DNA of 64,000 nt from Gammaproteobacteria bacterium (GCA_016191285.1 JACPPA010000033.1:1-64000), one strand, 5' to 3'; shown: positions 17,832 through 25,515, counted from the first letter of the stretch. The notes: generated by a model from the sequence alone, not told the origin. A program made the numbers and translations.

Positions 17832-18316
17832 ATGTGAATCATTGGCGGCACAAAGACGAAAAATTAAAGAAGCCGTTGCACTTTCTGGAGTGCGGGCTGG
17901 ATGACGTTTATCTCGTGAGTGGATACGAAGTCGCCAAGACGCCGTACGGGAAAGGCGTTGCGGTGAAAAACGTCGACGCCTTGCTCCGCGCTATCGGGAC
18001 CAAACTCGCGACCGAGAAAAATTCGCTCACGGGCAAGGAGCTGCGCTTCCTGCGTAAACAGATGGACCTAACGCAGCCGGAATTGGGAAAACTCGTCGGC
18101 CTGAGTGGCCAGCAGGTGGCGCGCTGGGAGAAAGGTGAATACAAGATCCCCGGTCCGGCTGATCGGTTGGTCAGATTGCTGTTCATCCAAAACGCCGGCG
18201 GCAGCGTCGACCTCCGAAAACTTCTACGTAAGCTGGAAGCACGCGAGGCGCCGACAAAAGAGCCGCTCGTCTTCGAGAAGACTGCCAAGGGCTGGCACAC
18301 CAAGAAGGCGGCGTAG
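17828..18316 (+). CDS. Helix-turn-helix antitoxin partner of the DUF4258 gene
   Basis: 162 residues. The N-terminal part HFLECGLDDVYLVSGYE with TPYGKGVAV is the family entry; residues ~62-120 are an Xre-type HTH (LTGKELRFLRKQMDLTQPEL, LVGLSGQQVARWEKGEY). It probably binds its own promoter and neutralises the DUF4258 toxin. ATG 17828 overlaps the toxin stop by 4 bp, typical of a type II pair with the toxin gene first. The frame is intact although the toxin frame looks damaged. Confidence 0.82.
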   Translation: MNVNHWRHKDEKLKKPLHFLECGLDDVYLVSGYEVAKTPYGKGVAVKNVDALLRAIGTKLATEKNSLTGKELRFLRKQMDLTQPELGKLVGLSGQQVARWEKGEYKIPGPADRLVRLLFIQNAGGSVDLRKLLRKLEAREAPTKEPLVFEKTAKGWHTKKAA

Positions 18317-18608
18317 ATGGCCCGACGTAAACGACCTATCGGTAGCGATTTCGATCAATATGCTTGCGTGGATCTTAAATTCTGATTGCAAAATTAAATT
18401 ACGTCGGTAGGCTTTTGTACGTCAGCGGAAATTGAGCTAACGCAAGCCTAGCGATAAAGGCATTCAAGACCCGCGACACTCCCTGCGATCCGCAGCTCAG
18501 CGACACGAGCTGTGGCCAGTCGTCCCCGCCGCGGCAGGAAAGAAGGCTCGCGCAACTATTTAGTTGCCGGGGCCTGCATTTTTCCGCGCGCCCTGGCGGA
18601 GATTCAAA

Positions 18609-18779
18609 ATGGAACTAATCCCTACTGCACCAAACTCGGAGAGCATTTCGCCGAGTGATTCGTCTCATGCAGCGAGCTATATCAACTTCGAAATCATCCG
18701 CGAAAGACCCAGCCAGCAACAGAAAGCGTTAGGTACTGGTCATTCAGACTATTACCGCCGACTGAAGGAAAGGTTATGA
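18609..18779 (+). CDS. Small hypothetical protein, 56 aa
   Basis: MELIPTAPNSESI... to ...RRLKERL. No domain is recognised. Its TGA overlaps an ATG at 18776 (ATGA), a phage-like gene arrangement. The 292-bp stretch before it (18317-18608) has no convincing gene; it contains an AT-richer patch near 18370-18420 that could hold a promoter. Confidence 0.35.
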   Translation: MELIPTAPNSESISPSDSSHAASYINFEIIRERPSQQQKALGTGHSDYYRRLKERL

Positions 18780-18836
18780 CCATCGCTAGGCAAGGACGGT
18801 CGTATCAGCTGCGGATACCGTCACGAGCGATTACGA

Positions 18837-18956
18837 ATGATGGCCGCCGATCTGGCTACAGATGACGAACGTCGGGCGCTGGTTTTGGAAATCGAAGCCT
18901 CGCGCCCGAAAATTTTCGCGAGGTTGAGGGCCGCTTTTGACGCGGTAGCAGCCTAG
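18837..18956 (+). CDS. Very small phage-type ORF, 39 aa, possibly frameshifted at its 5' end
   Basis: MMAADLATDDERRALVLE... to ...FDAVAA. It is strongly helical, with good codon use. An ATG at 18776, coupled to the preceding ORF, opens MTIARQGRSYQLRIPSRAI in another frame and meets a stop after about 29 codons. The two pieces together would make one ~60-residue protein, so a one-base shift near 18830 is likely. Too short for confident assignment. Confidence 0.4.
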   Translation: MMAADLATDDERRALVLEIEASRPKIFARLRAAFDAVAA

Positions 18957-19746
18957 ATCAGCGCCCCCGAAATCGGGGGCGCTGCGCAGAAAGTCTCAAC
19001 CGAAGTCGCTAGAAACGACGGACGAGATTTTGCGCCGACCCCTCACACGAATCAAGCGATCGAACCGCTCACCCGCGAAGATGCGGGCGCGCTCAAGCTC
19101 TATGAGCACGTAATCGAGTCAGGGCTTAAAACGTTTCTCCAAGTCGGAAACGCATTCACGTATATCCGCGATATCCGTCTCTACAGAGAACAATTCACGA
19201 CTTTCGATGGCTACTGTAAGGTGCGCTGGGGCATAAGTCGGCAGCGTGCGTATCAACTGATCGGCGCAGCTGGGACTATCGGGCATTTGTCTACAATTGT
19301 AGACACTGAGAACGTGTCTCCCATGGGGGACATCCTCCCCGACGCAGAATCCCAAGCTCGCCCGCTGGCCTCACTTGCACCGGCCGAACAGCGCGAAGCA
19401 TGGGCCGATGCTGTTACGACCGCTCCACGCGACGAGCACAACAAGCACGAAGATTACTGGTGCCCATGTTACTCAAGTAGCAGAGCGCCGTCGCGAGCTA
19501 AGACCGCGCGATGATGCCGGTCCAAGCCCGGTCCATCCGGAAAAGCCCAAACCCGTACTTGGGATTAATGATGCCGTAACGGCACTGCGCAAGGCTGTGG
19601 AGCGCGAACCTAAGAGTGCGCAGTTCGCACTCGCAGACTTGCGCGAATGCGCTACCCGCGACTACTCACCGTTAACACGCGATGCGCCTGGCTCGTTTCA
19701 CGAGCTGGTTGAGATCGTCGGTCTGCTGTTGGGGGTGCCGTCATGA
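18957..19746 (+). pseudogene. ParB-like phage/plasmid DNA-binding protein, frameshifted
   Basis: The first frame (18957-19514) encodes GALKLYEHVIESGLKTFLQV, TYIRDIRLYREQFTTFDGYC and RWGISRQRAYQLIGAAG, a pattern common in phage and integrative-element proteins of unknown role that end in an HTH-like SRxRAYxLI segment. At about 19440-19455 the homology passes to the +1 frame: KITGAHVTQVAERRRELRPR and so on to 19746. A one-base indel therefore splits the gene. No ATG opens the first frame either; an ATC directly follows the upstream stop, so the start codon may also be mutated. GTG 19221 is the first conventional start. Confidence 0.7.
19289..19304. repeat. Perfect 16-bp palindrome
   Basis: GTCTACAATTGTAGAC is a perfect palindrome inside the ParB-like pseudogene. 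Its core TACA-N2-TGTA resembles operators of BlaI/CopY-type repressors, but its position in a coding region and the lack of such a regulator in the window make a regulatory role unproven. Confidence 0.5.
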
Positions 19747-20065
19747 AGCACGGCATTGTGCCTCGCGACCTCTGGCTTGAGCCGCGATTCAAACGCCTAT
19801 CGCCTCGCGCCAAACTCATCTTCCTCAATCTGCTGACATCACCGTACGGAAATTCGGCGCAACTTTATCGAGTTGGTCCCGAAGAAATTGGATTAGCCAG
19901 GGTGGGCTCGCGGCGTACGATCCAGAATTTAATCTCGTTTGGCTAGAGCGCCAGATGGTGACGGAATTGGGCGCGACATTGAAGCCCGATGACAACCGCA
20001 TTAAATATCTTCAGAAACTGTTAATTGAATTGCCACACTGTGTGATCAAGCGCGAGTTTGAATAA
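19743..20065 (+). pseudogene. Phage replication-initiator-like gene, disrupted
   Basis: ATG 19743 overlaps the preceding stop (ATGA). The first 60 residues (PRDLWLEPRFKRLSPRAKLI and the following YGNSAQLYRVGPEEIGLARV) look like the N-terminus of small phage replication proteins. The frame then closes at 19946, while another frame from about 19905 continues YDPEFNLVWLERQMVTELG and IKYLQKLLIELPHCVIKREF to TAA 20063-20065. The pieces fit one protein with a shift plus probable internal loss. Confidence 0.55.
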
Positions 20066-20093
20066 AGTTGCCGCCTGCGATTGGAAGTGCGGC

Positions 20094-20971
20094 ATGAACT
20101 GGCTTCACGACCTCCTTGGCGAAACGGCGGCTCGCGGCCTGGCACCGGCGAACGGCGTTACGACGGATGGCCTGCTGCATCGTTTCCGCGTCGACGGTGA
20201 CAAACCTGGATCGCGCAATGGCTGGTACGTGGTGCACGCTGACGATCACCCGACGGCTGTCTTCGGATCCTGGAAGACCGGCGCGCAACACACCTGGCGC
20301 GCGTCCGCCCCGAGTCACGACACTGGCGAGACAAAGCGCCAACACATCGCAGTCGAACAACGCCGACGCCAAGCCGAAGAAACCAGGACCCACGCCGACG
20401 CTGCGGCACGCGCTCGCCGAATCTGGGATCAGGCACTCGATCCCGATCCGAGCCACCGCTATTTACGTGGCAAAGCGATCCGTCCATATGGAATTCGTCA
20501 GCATCAAGACGCGCTCGTCGTGCCGCTCAAGGACATCGCCGGCAAGCTTTTCAGCCTCCAATTCATCGCACCTGATGGCCACAAGCGATTTCTGCGCGGT
20601 GGCCGGGTGAAGGGTCTGTTTGACGTGATCGGACCCCGCACGCCGCGAGTTTGGCTGTGTGAAGGCTACGCCACCGGAGCAAGCCTGCACGAAGATCGGC
20701 GCGAGTGCGTAGTCATCGCGTTTAACTGCGACAATTTGCTGGCCGTCGCCGAAAGCATCGTGAAGGGCTGGCGGCCGCAGTCACTAACCGTCATGGCCGA
20801 TGACGACTGGCAGACGCCTGGCAATCCTGGCGTCGCCGCGGCGCGCGAAGTGTCGGACAAACTTAATCTCGACTGATACGTGCCCGAGTTCCCCCTAACC
20901 GGCCCGGGTGGGCGACGGATTTCAACGATGCTGTTCGCTTGGCGCTGACGACGCGTAAGGGGGCAGCATGA
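20094..20971 (+). pseudogene. TOPRIM-domain phage primase, 3' frameshift
   Basis: From ATG 20094 (MNWLHDLLGET) the frame encodes a primase-like protein: RYLRGKAIRPYGIRQHQDAL, then PLKDIAGKLFSLQFIAPDG and the TOPRIM core VWLCEGYATGASLH with its catalytic Glu, and VMADDDWQTPGNPG carrying the second acidic motif. It stops at 20876. In another frame ARVPPNRPGWATDFNDAVRL follows to TGA 20969-20971; TDFND is the normal end of this family. A one-base shift near 20873 thus removes the tail. The true end overlaps the helicase ATG (ATGA). Confidence 0.75.
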
Positions 20972-22560
20972 TCGATCTACGCCCCCACCAAGAGCGCGGC
21001 GTTGAGTTGCTTCGAGAAGGTTTTCGGGTGGGCCACCTTCGGCAATTGTTGGCGATGCGGTGCGGCGCCGGCAAGACTATTACCGCGGCCAGTGTCGCGT
21101 TATCGGCCAAAGCCAAAGGCAACGTCACCCCGTTTATCGTCGACCGCATTGAACTCGCTGCGCAGGCCGCTGACACCATGCAGCGCGTCGGGCTTACCGT
21201 TTCGATTATGCAGGGCGAGAACACAAACATGGTGACGGGTCATGGCGTTATCGTTGCCAGCATCCAAACCTTGGCGCGGCGACGATTTCCTGATGCCCGG
21301 CTGATCGTCATCGACGAAGCCCATGTGCTGCACCAAGCGCATATCAAACTACTTGAGCGCTGGAATGCGCTGCCGGTTATTGGGCTCACCGCGACGCCTT
21401 TTGCGTGCGGCCTTGGTCGCCATTTCACCAACCTAGTGGTCCCAACCGCGATCCGCGATCTCACCCATGACGGTTTACTCGTGCCGGTTGTTGCGTACGG
21501 CCCGAACAAACCAGACTTAGGGAAACTCTGAATAAGTCCATCCTGGACTTTTCAGAGTACGGGAAGCAAAAAGTATGATTTTTGCTTCCCTTCATTTTCA
21601 ATGGTTTGCAACCATTGAAAATGGCGGCACCTCCCTGTGCTTTTAGGAAGCTCTGCCTTTTGCAGAGCTTCCTTAGCCGGCATCGAAACACGCGGCGGCG
21701 ACTATGCAGTTGGGCAGCTACCGGCGCGCATGCAGCACCCCACCATTCACGCGGATATCGTTGAGACGTGGCAGCGCCTCGGCGAGAACCGGCCGACCCT
21801 AGCGTTTGCCTGTGACATCGCGCACGCCAAACACATCGCAGCGAGTTTCAATGACGCCGGAATTTCCGCGAGTAGTGTCGACGCGTATCAGAATACCGAC
21901 GAACGCCGCGACACCATCAAGCGCTTTAAGGCTGGCGAGATCAGGGTCCTGGTGTCGGTTGCGTGTCTGTCGGTTGGATTCGATGCGCCGATAGCCGCCT
22001 GTGCCCTCCTCGCGCGGCCGACCAAGCCGTTAACCGTGCATCTGCAACAAATTGGTCGCGTGCTTCGACCTTACTCTGACAAAGCCGACGCCATCGTCCT
22101 CGACCATTCAGGAAACATCGAACGTCACGGCCTACCGGATGACATCGCGATCGGCGCGCTCAATACCCACACCAAAACATGGAGCGTGAAAGCAGGACGA
22201 GAGCCAACGCCGAAACCGTGTCAGAAGTGCGCGTTCTTGAAACCGCCGAGCACGCACAAGTGTCTGCAGTGTGGATTCGCGTTGGAGCGACAGAGCACCG
22301 TCCAACGCAGCGACGGCGAGCTGATTGCGCTCACGACCGTCGCAGCGCTTCAAAGCAACCGACGCCTGTATCAGGAATATCTCGGATGTGCCGAGCACTT
22401 CGATAAAAGTCGTGGCTGGGCTTATTACCTTTGCTTGGCGAAAACCGGCGAGAAACCCGCATGGAGTTGGAATTCACTCACTGCGATCGAGCCCAGCGAC
22501 GAGACGTTGCGCTACGCCAAGTCCCAACTGATCCGGTTTGCGAAAAGGCGGGCTGCGTGA
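20968..22560 (+). pseudogene. SF2 DEAD/DEAH-type helicase interrupted by element copy B
   Basis: The first part (20968 to 21520) has Walker A RCGAGKT, DEAH box VIDEAHVL and motif III TATPF. The second part (21677 to 22560) has the C-terminal RecA domain: LAFACDIAHAKHIAASFND, VSVACLSVGFDAP and QQIGRVLRPY, then a Cys cluster CQKCAFLKPPSTHKCLQCGF that may bind zinc. Removing the 152-bp element plus one TTAG joins ...NKPDL to AGIETRGG... in frame, so the insertion is recent and the rest is intact. As it stands the first frame stops inside the element (TGA 21529-21531). It probably acted in island replication next to the primase. Confidence 0.9.
21517..21676 (-). mobile_element. YTAR hairpin element, copy B (152 bp, inside helicase gene)
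   Basis: Element 21521-21672 is flanked by TTAG at 21517-21520 and 21673-21676. Ends are GGAAACTCTG and CAGAGCTTCC. Internal stems: CTCTGAA/TTCAGAG around AAGTCCA/TGGACTT (21526-21557); a perfect 12-bp stem GGGAAGCAAAAA/TTTTTGCTTCCC (21561-21590); a perfect 13-bp stem CATTTTCAATGGT/ACCATTGAAAATG (21593-21623); and an 11-bp stem GGAAGCTCTGC/GCAGAGCTTCC (21646-21672). There is no transposase gene. Confidence 0.93.
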
Positions 22561-22842
22561 GCGAAGAAACGATCCGCCACGCGACCGAGATCAGCTTGGA
22601 CGCCGAGCGGAAGCTAGGGGCGATCTTGGCGGATTCGCCTAAGAACGAAGGGACGCTTCTCCGTGGTACCGAAATAGAACCACGGGAAAAAACACCAACT
22701 CTCGCCGAACTCGGCATCAGCAAAAAAAACCAGTGCTAGAGCCCAGAAGCTTGCTGAACTTCCAGATGAAACTTTCGAGGCCGTGAAAACAGGCTCGGTG
22801 CCCTTCGGGCCGAAGAAGAAATACGGTCGGCGACCAGTGTTG
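22557..22842 (+). pseudogene. Phage-type protein with frameshift in an A8 run
   Basis: GTG 22557 overlaps the helicase stop. The frame encodes IRHATEISLDAERKLGAILA and EKTPTLAELGISKK, then breaks after eight As (22722-22729). With seven As it would read ISKKTSARAQKLAELPDETFEAV, the usual continuation of this family of phage proteins of unknown function. The 3' end is not clear because the second frame runs on antisense to higA; I end it where higA begins. Confidence 0.65.
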
Positions 22843-23130
22843 CTATGCCGTCATCGCCGGCACGTCCCGCTCGATCACCCGACCAAGGCTCTGTCTAGTG
22901 ACGGAAAGATCGTAGTGCGTTTGGAGGTTCAGCCAGAATTCCGGGGTGGTGCCGAAGTACCGGGCCAAGCGCAGCGCGGTATCCGCCGTGATAGCGCGCG
23001 TGCCGTTGACGATACCGGTAATACGGTTCGCCGGCACGCGCAGCGCTTTCGCCAGCGCATAGGCGGTGAGCCCGAGTTCGTCCAGAAACTCAGTCTTAAG
23101 AATTTCGCCGGGATGGATGGGTGCACGCAT
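22843..23130 (-). CDS. higA: HigA-type antitoxin (pair 2)
   Basis: 95 residues, standard length. It has the HigA entry IHPGEILKTEFLDELGL, an Xre HTH (AYALAKALRVPANRITGIV) and the family end TPEFWLNLQTHYDL. It binds and neutralises the HigB encoded just upstream and represses the shared promoter. It is 12 bp after higB on the minus strand. The order toxin-antitoxin is the normal higBA order. Intact. Confidence 0.93.
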   Translation of the reverse strand: MRAPIHPGEILKTEFLDELGLTAYALAKALRVPANRITGIVNGTRAITADTALRLARYFGTTPEFWLNLQTHYDLSVTRQSLGRVIERDVPAMTA

Positions 23131-23142
23131 GGTGTAAGGTCC

Positions 23143-23427
23143 TCAGTGATAGTCCGCTATTCCAACTTGGTAGGCATCGCCACCGCGCCACGCAAAGCAG
23201 ATCCGATACTGGTCATCGATCCGGATGCCGTATTGCCCGGTGCGATCGCCATGGAGCTTCTCAAGCCGATTCGCTGGCGGCGAGCGCAAGTCACGCAAAT
23301 CGGCCGCGGCATGCAGCATAAGAAGCTTCCCGTGTGCCCTTTTCAACAGGTAGCGCGGGACAATATCGGGGCTCCCGCCGTCGAATATCGCCTGCGTCTT
23401 GGCACAGGCCCATGTCTTGATTGCCAT
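23143..23427 (-). CDS. higB: HigB-type RelE-family toxin (pair 2)
   Basis: 94 residues with the RelE/HigB fold pattern: DLRDLRSPPANRLEKLHGD, then GQYGIRIDDQYRICFAW and the end VGIADYH. In this family it is a ribosome-dependent mRNA endonuclease. It is first gene of the pair, with a strong promoter directly upstream. About 50% of its C-terminal half is identical by eye to the HigB of pair 3, whose antitoxin is broken. Confidence 0.93.
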   Translation of the reverse strand: MAIKTWACAKTQAIFDGGSPDIVPRYLLKRAHGKLLMLHAAADLRDLRSPPANRLEKLHGDRTGQYGIRIDDQYRICFAWRGGDAYQVGIADYH

Positions 23428-23429
23428 TC

Positions 23430-23470
23430 GTACGCATTATGTTTTACATACATAGATACGTCAAGCGTAC
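23430..23470 (-). promoter_or_regulatory. higBA (pair 2) promoter with flanking inverted repeat
   Basis: Reading leftwards: -35 TTGACG (23464-23459), 17-bp spacer, -10 CATAAT (23441-23436). The expected start of transcription is within a few bases of the higB ATG at 23427, so the mRNA would be leaderless or nearly so. GCGTAC (23465-23470) and GTACGC (23430-23435) flank the core promoter as inverted repeats and could be the HigA operator. Confidence 0.65.
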
Positions 23471-23531
23471 ACAGTGGATATCACGTTACGCAACCCTTGT
23501 GACGGTCGAGCGAAGGCGCGAGATCTAACCG

Positions 23532-23696
23532 ATGAGCATTGAACGCTTCCGTCGCCTGATCAAGGACGCACCCGCGCCAGGTGACGATGGCGAGAGGCTA
23601 GCGTCCGCACTGACGAGATACATCGACAAAGCTCCGCGCGGGATGACACTCGACGAAGCACTGGGCGTAAAGCCAGCGTCAGGTAGTCGCGCTTAG
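23532..23696 (+). CDS. Small hypothetical protein, 54 aa
   Basis: MSIERFRRLIKDAPAPGDDG... to ...LGVKPASGSRA. It lies between higBA and further phage-like small ORFs. It has good codon use and an acidic/basic helix pattern, but no known domain. Confidence 0.45.
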   Translation: MSIERFRRLIKDAPAPGDDGERLASALTRYIDKAPRGMTLDEALGVKPASGSRA

Positions 23697-23712
23697 TGGC
23701 AACGCGAGGAAC

Positions 23713-24038
23713 GTGAACGCCAACGCGAAGCCGCCCACGTTCTTGTCACATTATGCCCAGCAAGAGGCCGCTCAAAAGCCGCGACGATCGCTGATTCGCT
23801 ACGACGTTATCAGGGTGGACGCTGGCAACTGGACCATCGTCGCGAAACTTGCGCCGGCTTCGATCGGAAGCGAAACGCCATGCACGCTTTGCTGACGGCG
23901 AATAATGGTGGCGTCCCGTCCTCGAAAACGATTAAGCGGCTACTCGACGAAGTGGACACAAGCCACCAAGGCTCGTGTCCAGTAACCCGTGGTCCAATAG
24001 ACGAAGAAGTACCCGATGATGAATGCACGGCCGATTGA
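23713..24038 (+). pseudogene. Hypothetical island protein, probably frameshifted
   Basis: The first frame (23713-23895) reads PTFLSHYAQQEAAQKPRRSL then DVIRVDAGNWTIVAKLAP. From about 23857 another frame continues FDRKRNAMHALLTANNGGVP, KTIKRLLDEVD and ends at TGA 24036-24038. Coding character passes from one frame to the other, so I infer a one-base indel. Function unknown. Confidence 0.4.
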
Positions 24039-24210
24039 AGTACTCGATGACCTGACGTTAGTTGCAGATCGCAAGGTCGTTGCGCATCTGTTGCCGTCGC
24101 AAGCGCTCGACCTAGCGGAAATTTTAGTTCGCTCCGGCATGCGCCGAATTCTGTTCGAGGAAGGCGCCGATTCATTGCTGGTCGAAGAGTCGGCGCAGCC
24201 GTCCGACTAA
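24016..24210 (+). CDS. Small hypothetical protein, 64 aa
   Basis: MNARPIEVLDDLTLVADRKV... ends in ...SLLVEESAQPSD. It looks like a compact alpha/beta protein with regular codon use. It overlaps the end of the preceding frame by about 23 bp, a phage-like arrangement. No domain recognised. Confidence 0.5.
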   Translation: MMNARPIEVLDDLTLVADRKVVAHLLPSQALDLAEILVRSGMRRILFEEGADSLLVEESAQPSD

Positions 24211-24232
24211 ACCCAACCGTAAGGATATTGCT

Positions 24233-24526
24233 ATGCCTAGAACCAAATCTAGTCACCCAGGCGTGCCGGATCGAGCGCTGTGGAACGATTTCGAGGATGG
24301 CCCTGGCGATATAAATATCTACGAAGCGGTGCGGAGTGACCACAGCAACACCACAGCGCTAGACCGTGGCGGGGTTGGAAGTCGGGATGACCGCGTGATC
24401 CCTGGCCCGGATACCGAGTCCAGGATAGGGACTGCGAAGAACCTCATAGCGGAGGGCAGAAGCGTCTTTCTGGAGCATTCTGGAGCATTCTGGAGCATTC
24501 TGGCGCCCCCGATAGGCCTGAATTAG
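24233..24526 (+). CDS. Hypothetical protein, 97 aa, MPRTK-type start
   Basis: ATG 24233 follows GTAAGGATATTGCT. It is acidic (WNDFEDGPGDINIYEAV), with no known domain. The C-terminus runs through a 10-bp tandem repeat (24471-24500), so its last residues depend on repeat copy number. The gene at 24571 starts with the same five residues (MPRTK) and a similar layout, suggesting two diverged related genes. Confidence 0.5.
   Translation: MPRTKSSHPGVPDRALWNDFEDGPGDINIYEAVRSDHSNTTALDRGGVGSRDDRVIPGPDTESRIGTAKNLIAEGRSVFLEHSGAFWSILAPPIGLN
24471..24500. repeat. Tandem 10-bp repeat, three perfect copies
   Basis: TGGAGCATTC is repeated at 24471-24480, 24481-24490 and 24491-24500, preceded by TTTC and followed by TGGCG. 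The unit is not a multiple of three, so gain or loss of a copy shifts the reading frame of the ORF that contains it. Confidence 0.9.
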
Positions 24527-24570
24527 ACAAAGGCAACGCCCGCATTCGCGGCGCTTAAAGGAGACCGATC

Positions 24571-24759
24571 ATGCCAAGAACCAAAACCGACCAAGAACTG
24601 CCGACCGACGACCAGATCGTACAACCGTTCGACTATGAGAGTTATTCGACCGATCGCGCGAAAAGTCCGCAGCCGGGCTACAACGATTCGATGATCACTG
24701 ACCAAAATCCGAATTCGGCGCGTCGCACGCCGCGCAATCCACGAATTCGTGGGGTATAG
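24571..24759 (+). CDS. Small hypothetical protein, 62 aa, MPRTK-type start
   Basis: ATG 24571 has a good ribosome site (AAAGGAGACC). The product MPRTKTDQELPTDDQIVQPF... is polar and Pro/Asn-rich and looks disordered. It starts like the 24233 product. It ends 3 bp before the target site of element copy C. Function unknown. Confidence 0.5.
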   Translation: MPRTKTDQELPTDDQIVQPFDYESYSTDRAKSPQPGYNDSMITDQNPNSARRTPRNPRIRGV

Positions 24760-24762
24760 CGC

Positions 24763-24922
24763 TTAGGGAAACTCTGAATAAGTCCATCCTGGACTTTTCA
24801 GAGTACGGGAAGCAAAAAGTATGATTTTTGCTTCCCTTCATTTTCAATGGTTTGCAACCATTGAAAATGGCGGCACCTCCCTGTGCCTTTAGGAAGCTCT
24901 GCCTTTTGCAGAGCTTCCTTAG
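24763..24922 (-). mobile_element. YTAR hairpin element, copy C (152 bp)
   Basis: Element 24767-24918 has TTAG at 24763-24766 and 24919-24922. It is nearly identical to copy B (for example GTGCCTTTAGG against GTGCTTTTAGG), with the same four stems. It is inserted between two genes, without damage to either, about 13 bp upstream of the terminase small subunit start. Confidence 0.93.
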
Positions 24923-24934
24923 GTCGAACGTGAT

Positions 24935-25372
24935 ATGACGGCGGGTTCAAAAACGCGAGACAAAAAGGGCACCGGCAGATTAGGCGCTCGTAAATCCGGC
25001 CGGCCGCAGACCTACATGGACACCGATATCGCGAACCTGTTACAGCGGATGGGCAGCGAGGGCAAGCCCTTGCTTACGTTGTGCAAGGAGGCACACATCG
25101 CGTATTCGACGGCGCGCAAACGCATCAACGAGAGCAACCACTTATCGGCGTTGTACGCGGTCGCGATTGAGGAGTATGCGGACACACGGGTGCAGTTGCT
25201 AGATGAAATCGCTCTCGGCGCTAAGACCGCCGTCGACGTGCAACGAGCCAAGCTCCGCTGCGACAACATCAAGTGGAAAATCGCCAAAGTCATCCCGAAG
25301 GTGTACGGCGATCGCATCCAGAATGACCCGAGTGGCGGTTTGTCGATCACGATCCACGAGGCTTTCGAATGA
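24935..25372 (+). CDS. Phage terminase small subunit-like protein
   Basis: 145 residues. The N-terminus is basic; residues ~45-75 look like an HTH (LLTLCKEAHIAYSTARKRIN). The C-terminal pattern LYAVAIEEYADTRVQLLDEI, VDVQRAKLRCDNIKWKIAK and PKVYGDRI is typical of small terminase subunits, which recognise phage DNA for packaging. Its stop overlaps the start of the truncated large subunit (ATGA at 25369-25372). Its promoter region may have been altered by element copy C just upstream. Confidence 0.8.
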   Translation: MTAGSKTRDKKGTGRLGARKSGRPQTYMDTDIANLLQRMGSEGKPLLTLCKEAHIAYSTARKRINESNHLSALYAVAIEEYADTRVQLLDEIALGAKTAVDVQRAKLRCDNIKWKIAKVIPKVYGDRIQNDPSGGLSITIHEAFE

Positions 25373-25515
25373 ACGCCACGATGGGCATTGAGTATCGACC
25401 ACCAGGGCCGATCGCGGCGTCGTTTCTGCGTTCGGACGCGTTCGTGTGTGGCATTCGCGGACCCATCGGCTCGGGCAAGTCCACAGCCTGTGTGATGAAG
25501 CTCCTCCGGCACGCG
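25369..25515 (+). pseudogene. Phage terminase large subunit, N-terminal fragment
   Basis: About 49 residues remain: IEYRPPGPIAASFLRSDAFV, then a Walker A motif GPIGSGKSTACVMKLLRHA. This is the ATPase start of TerL. The homology ends near 25515 where IS3-family sequence begins on the opposite strand; the rest of the ~500-residue protein, including the nuclease, is gone from the window. The prophage cannot package its own DNA with this gene. Confidence 0.85.
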
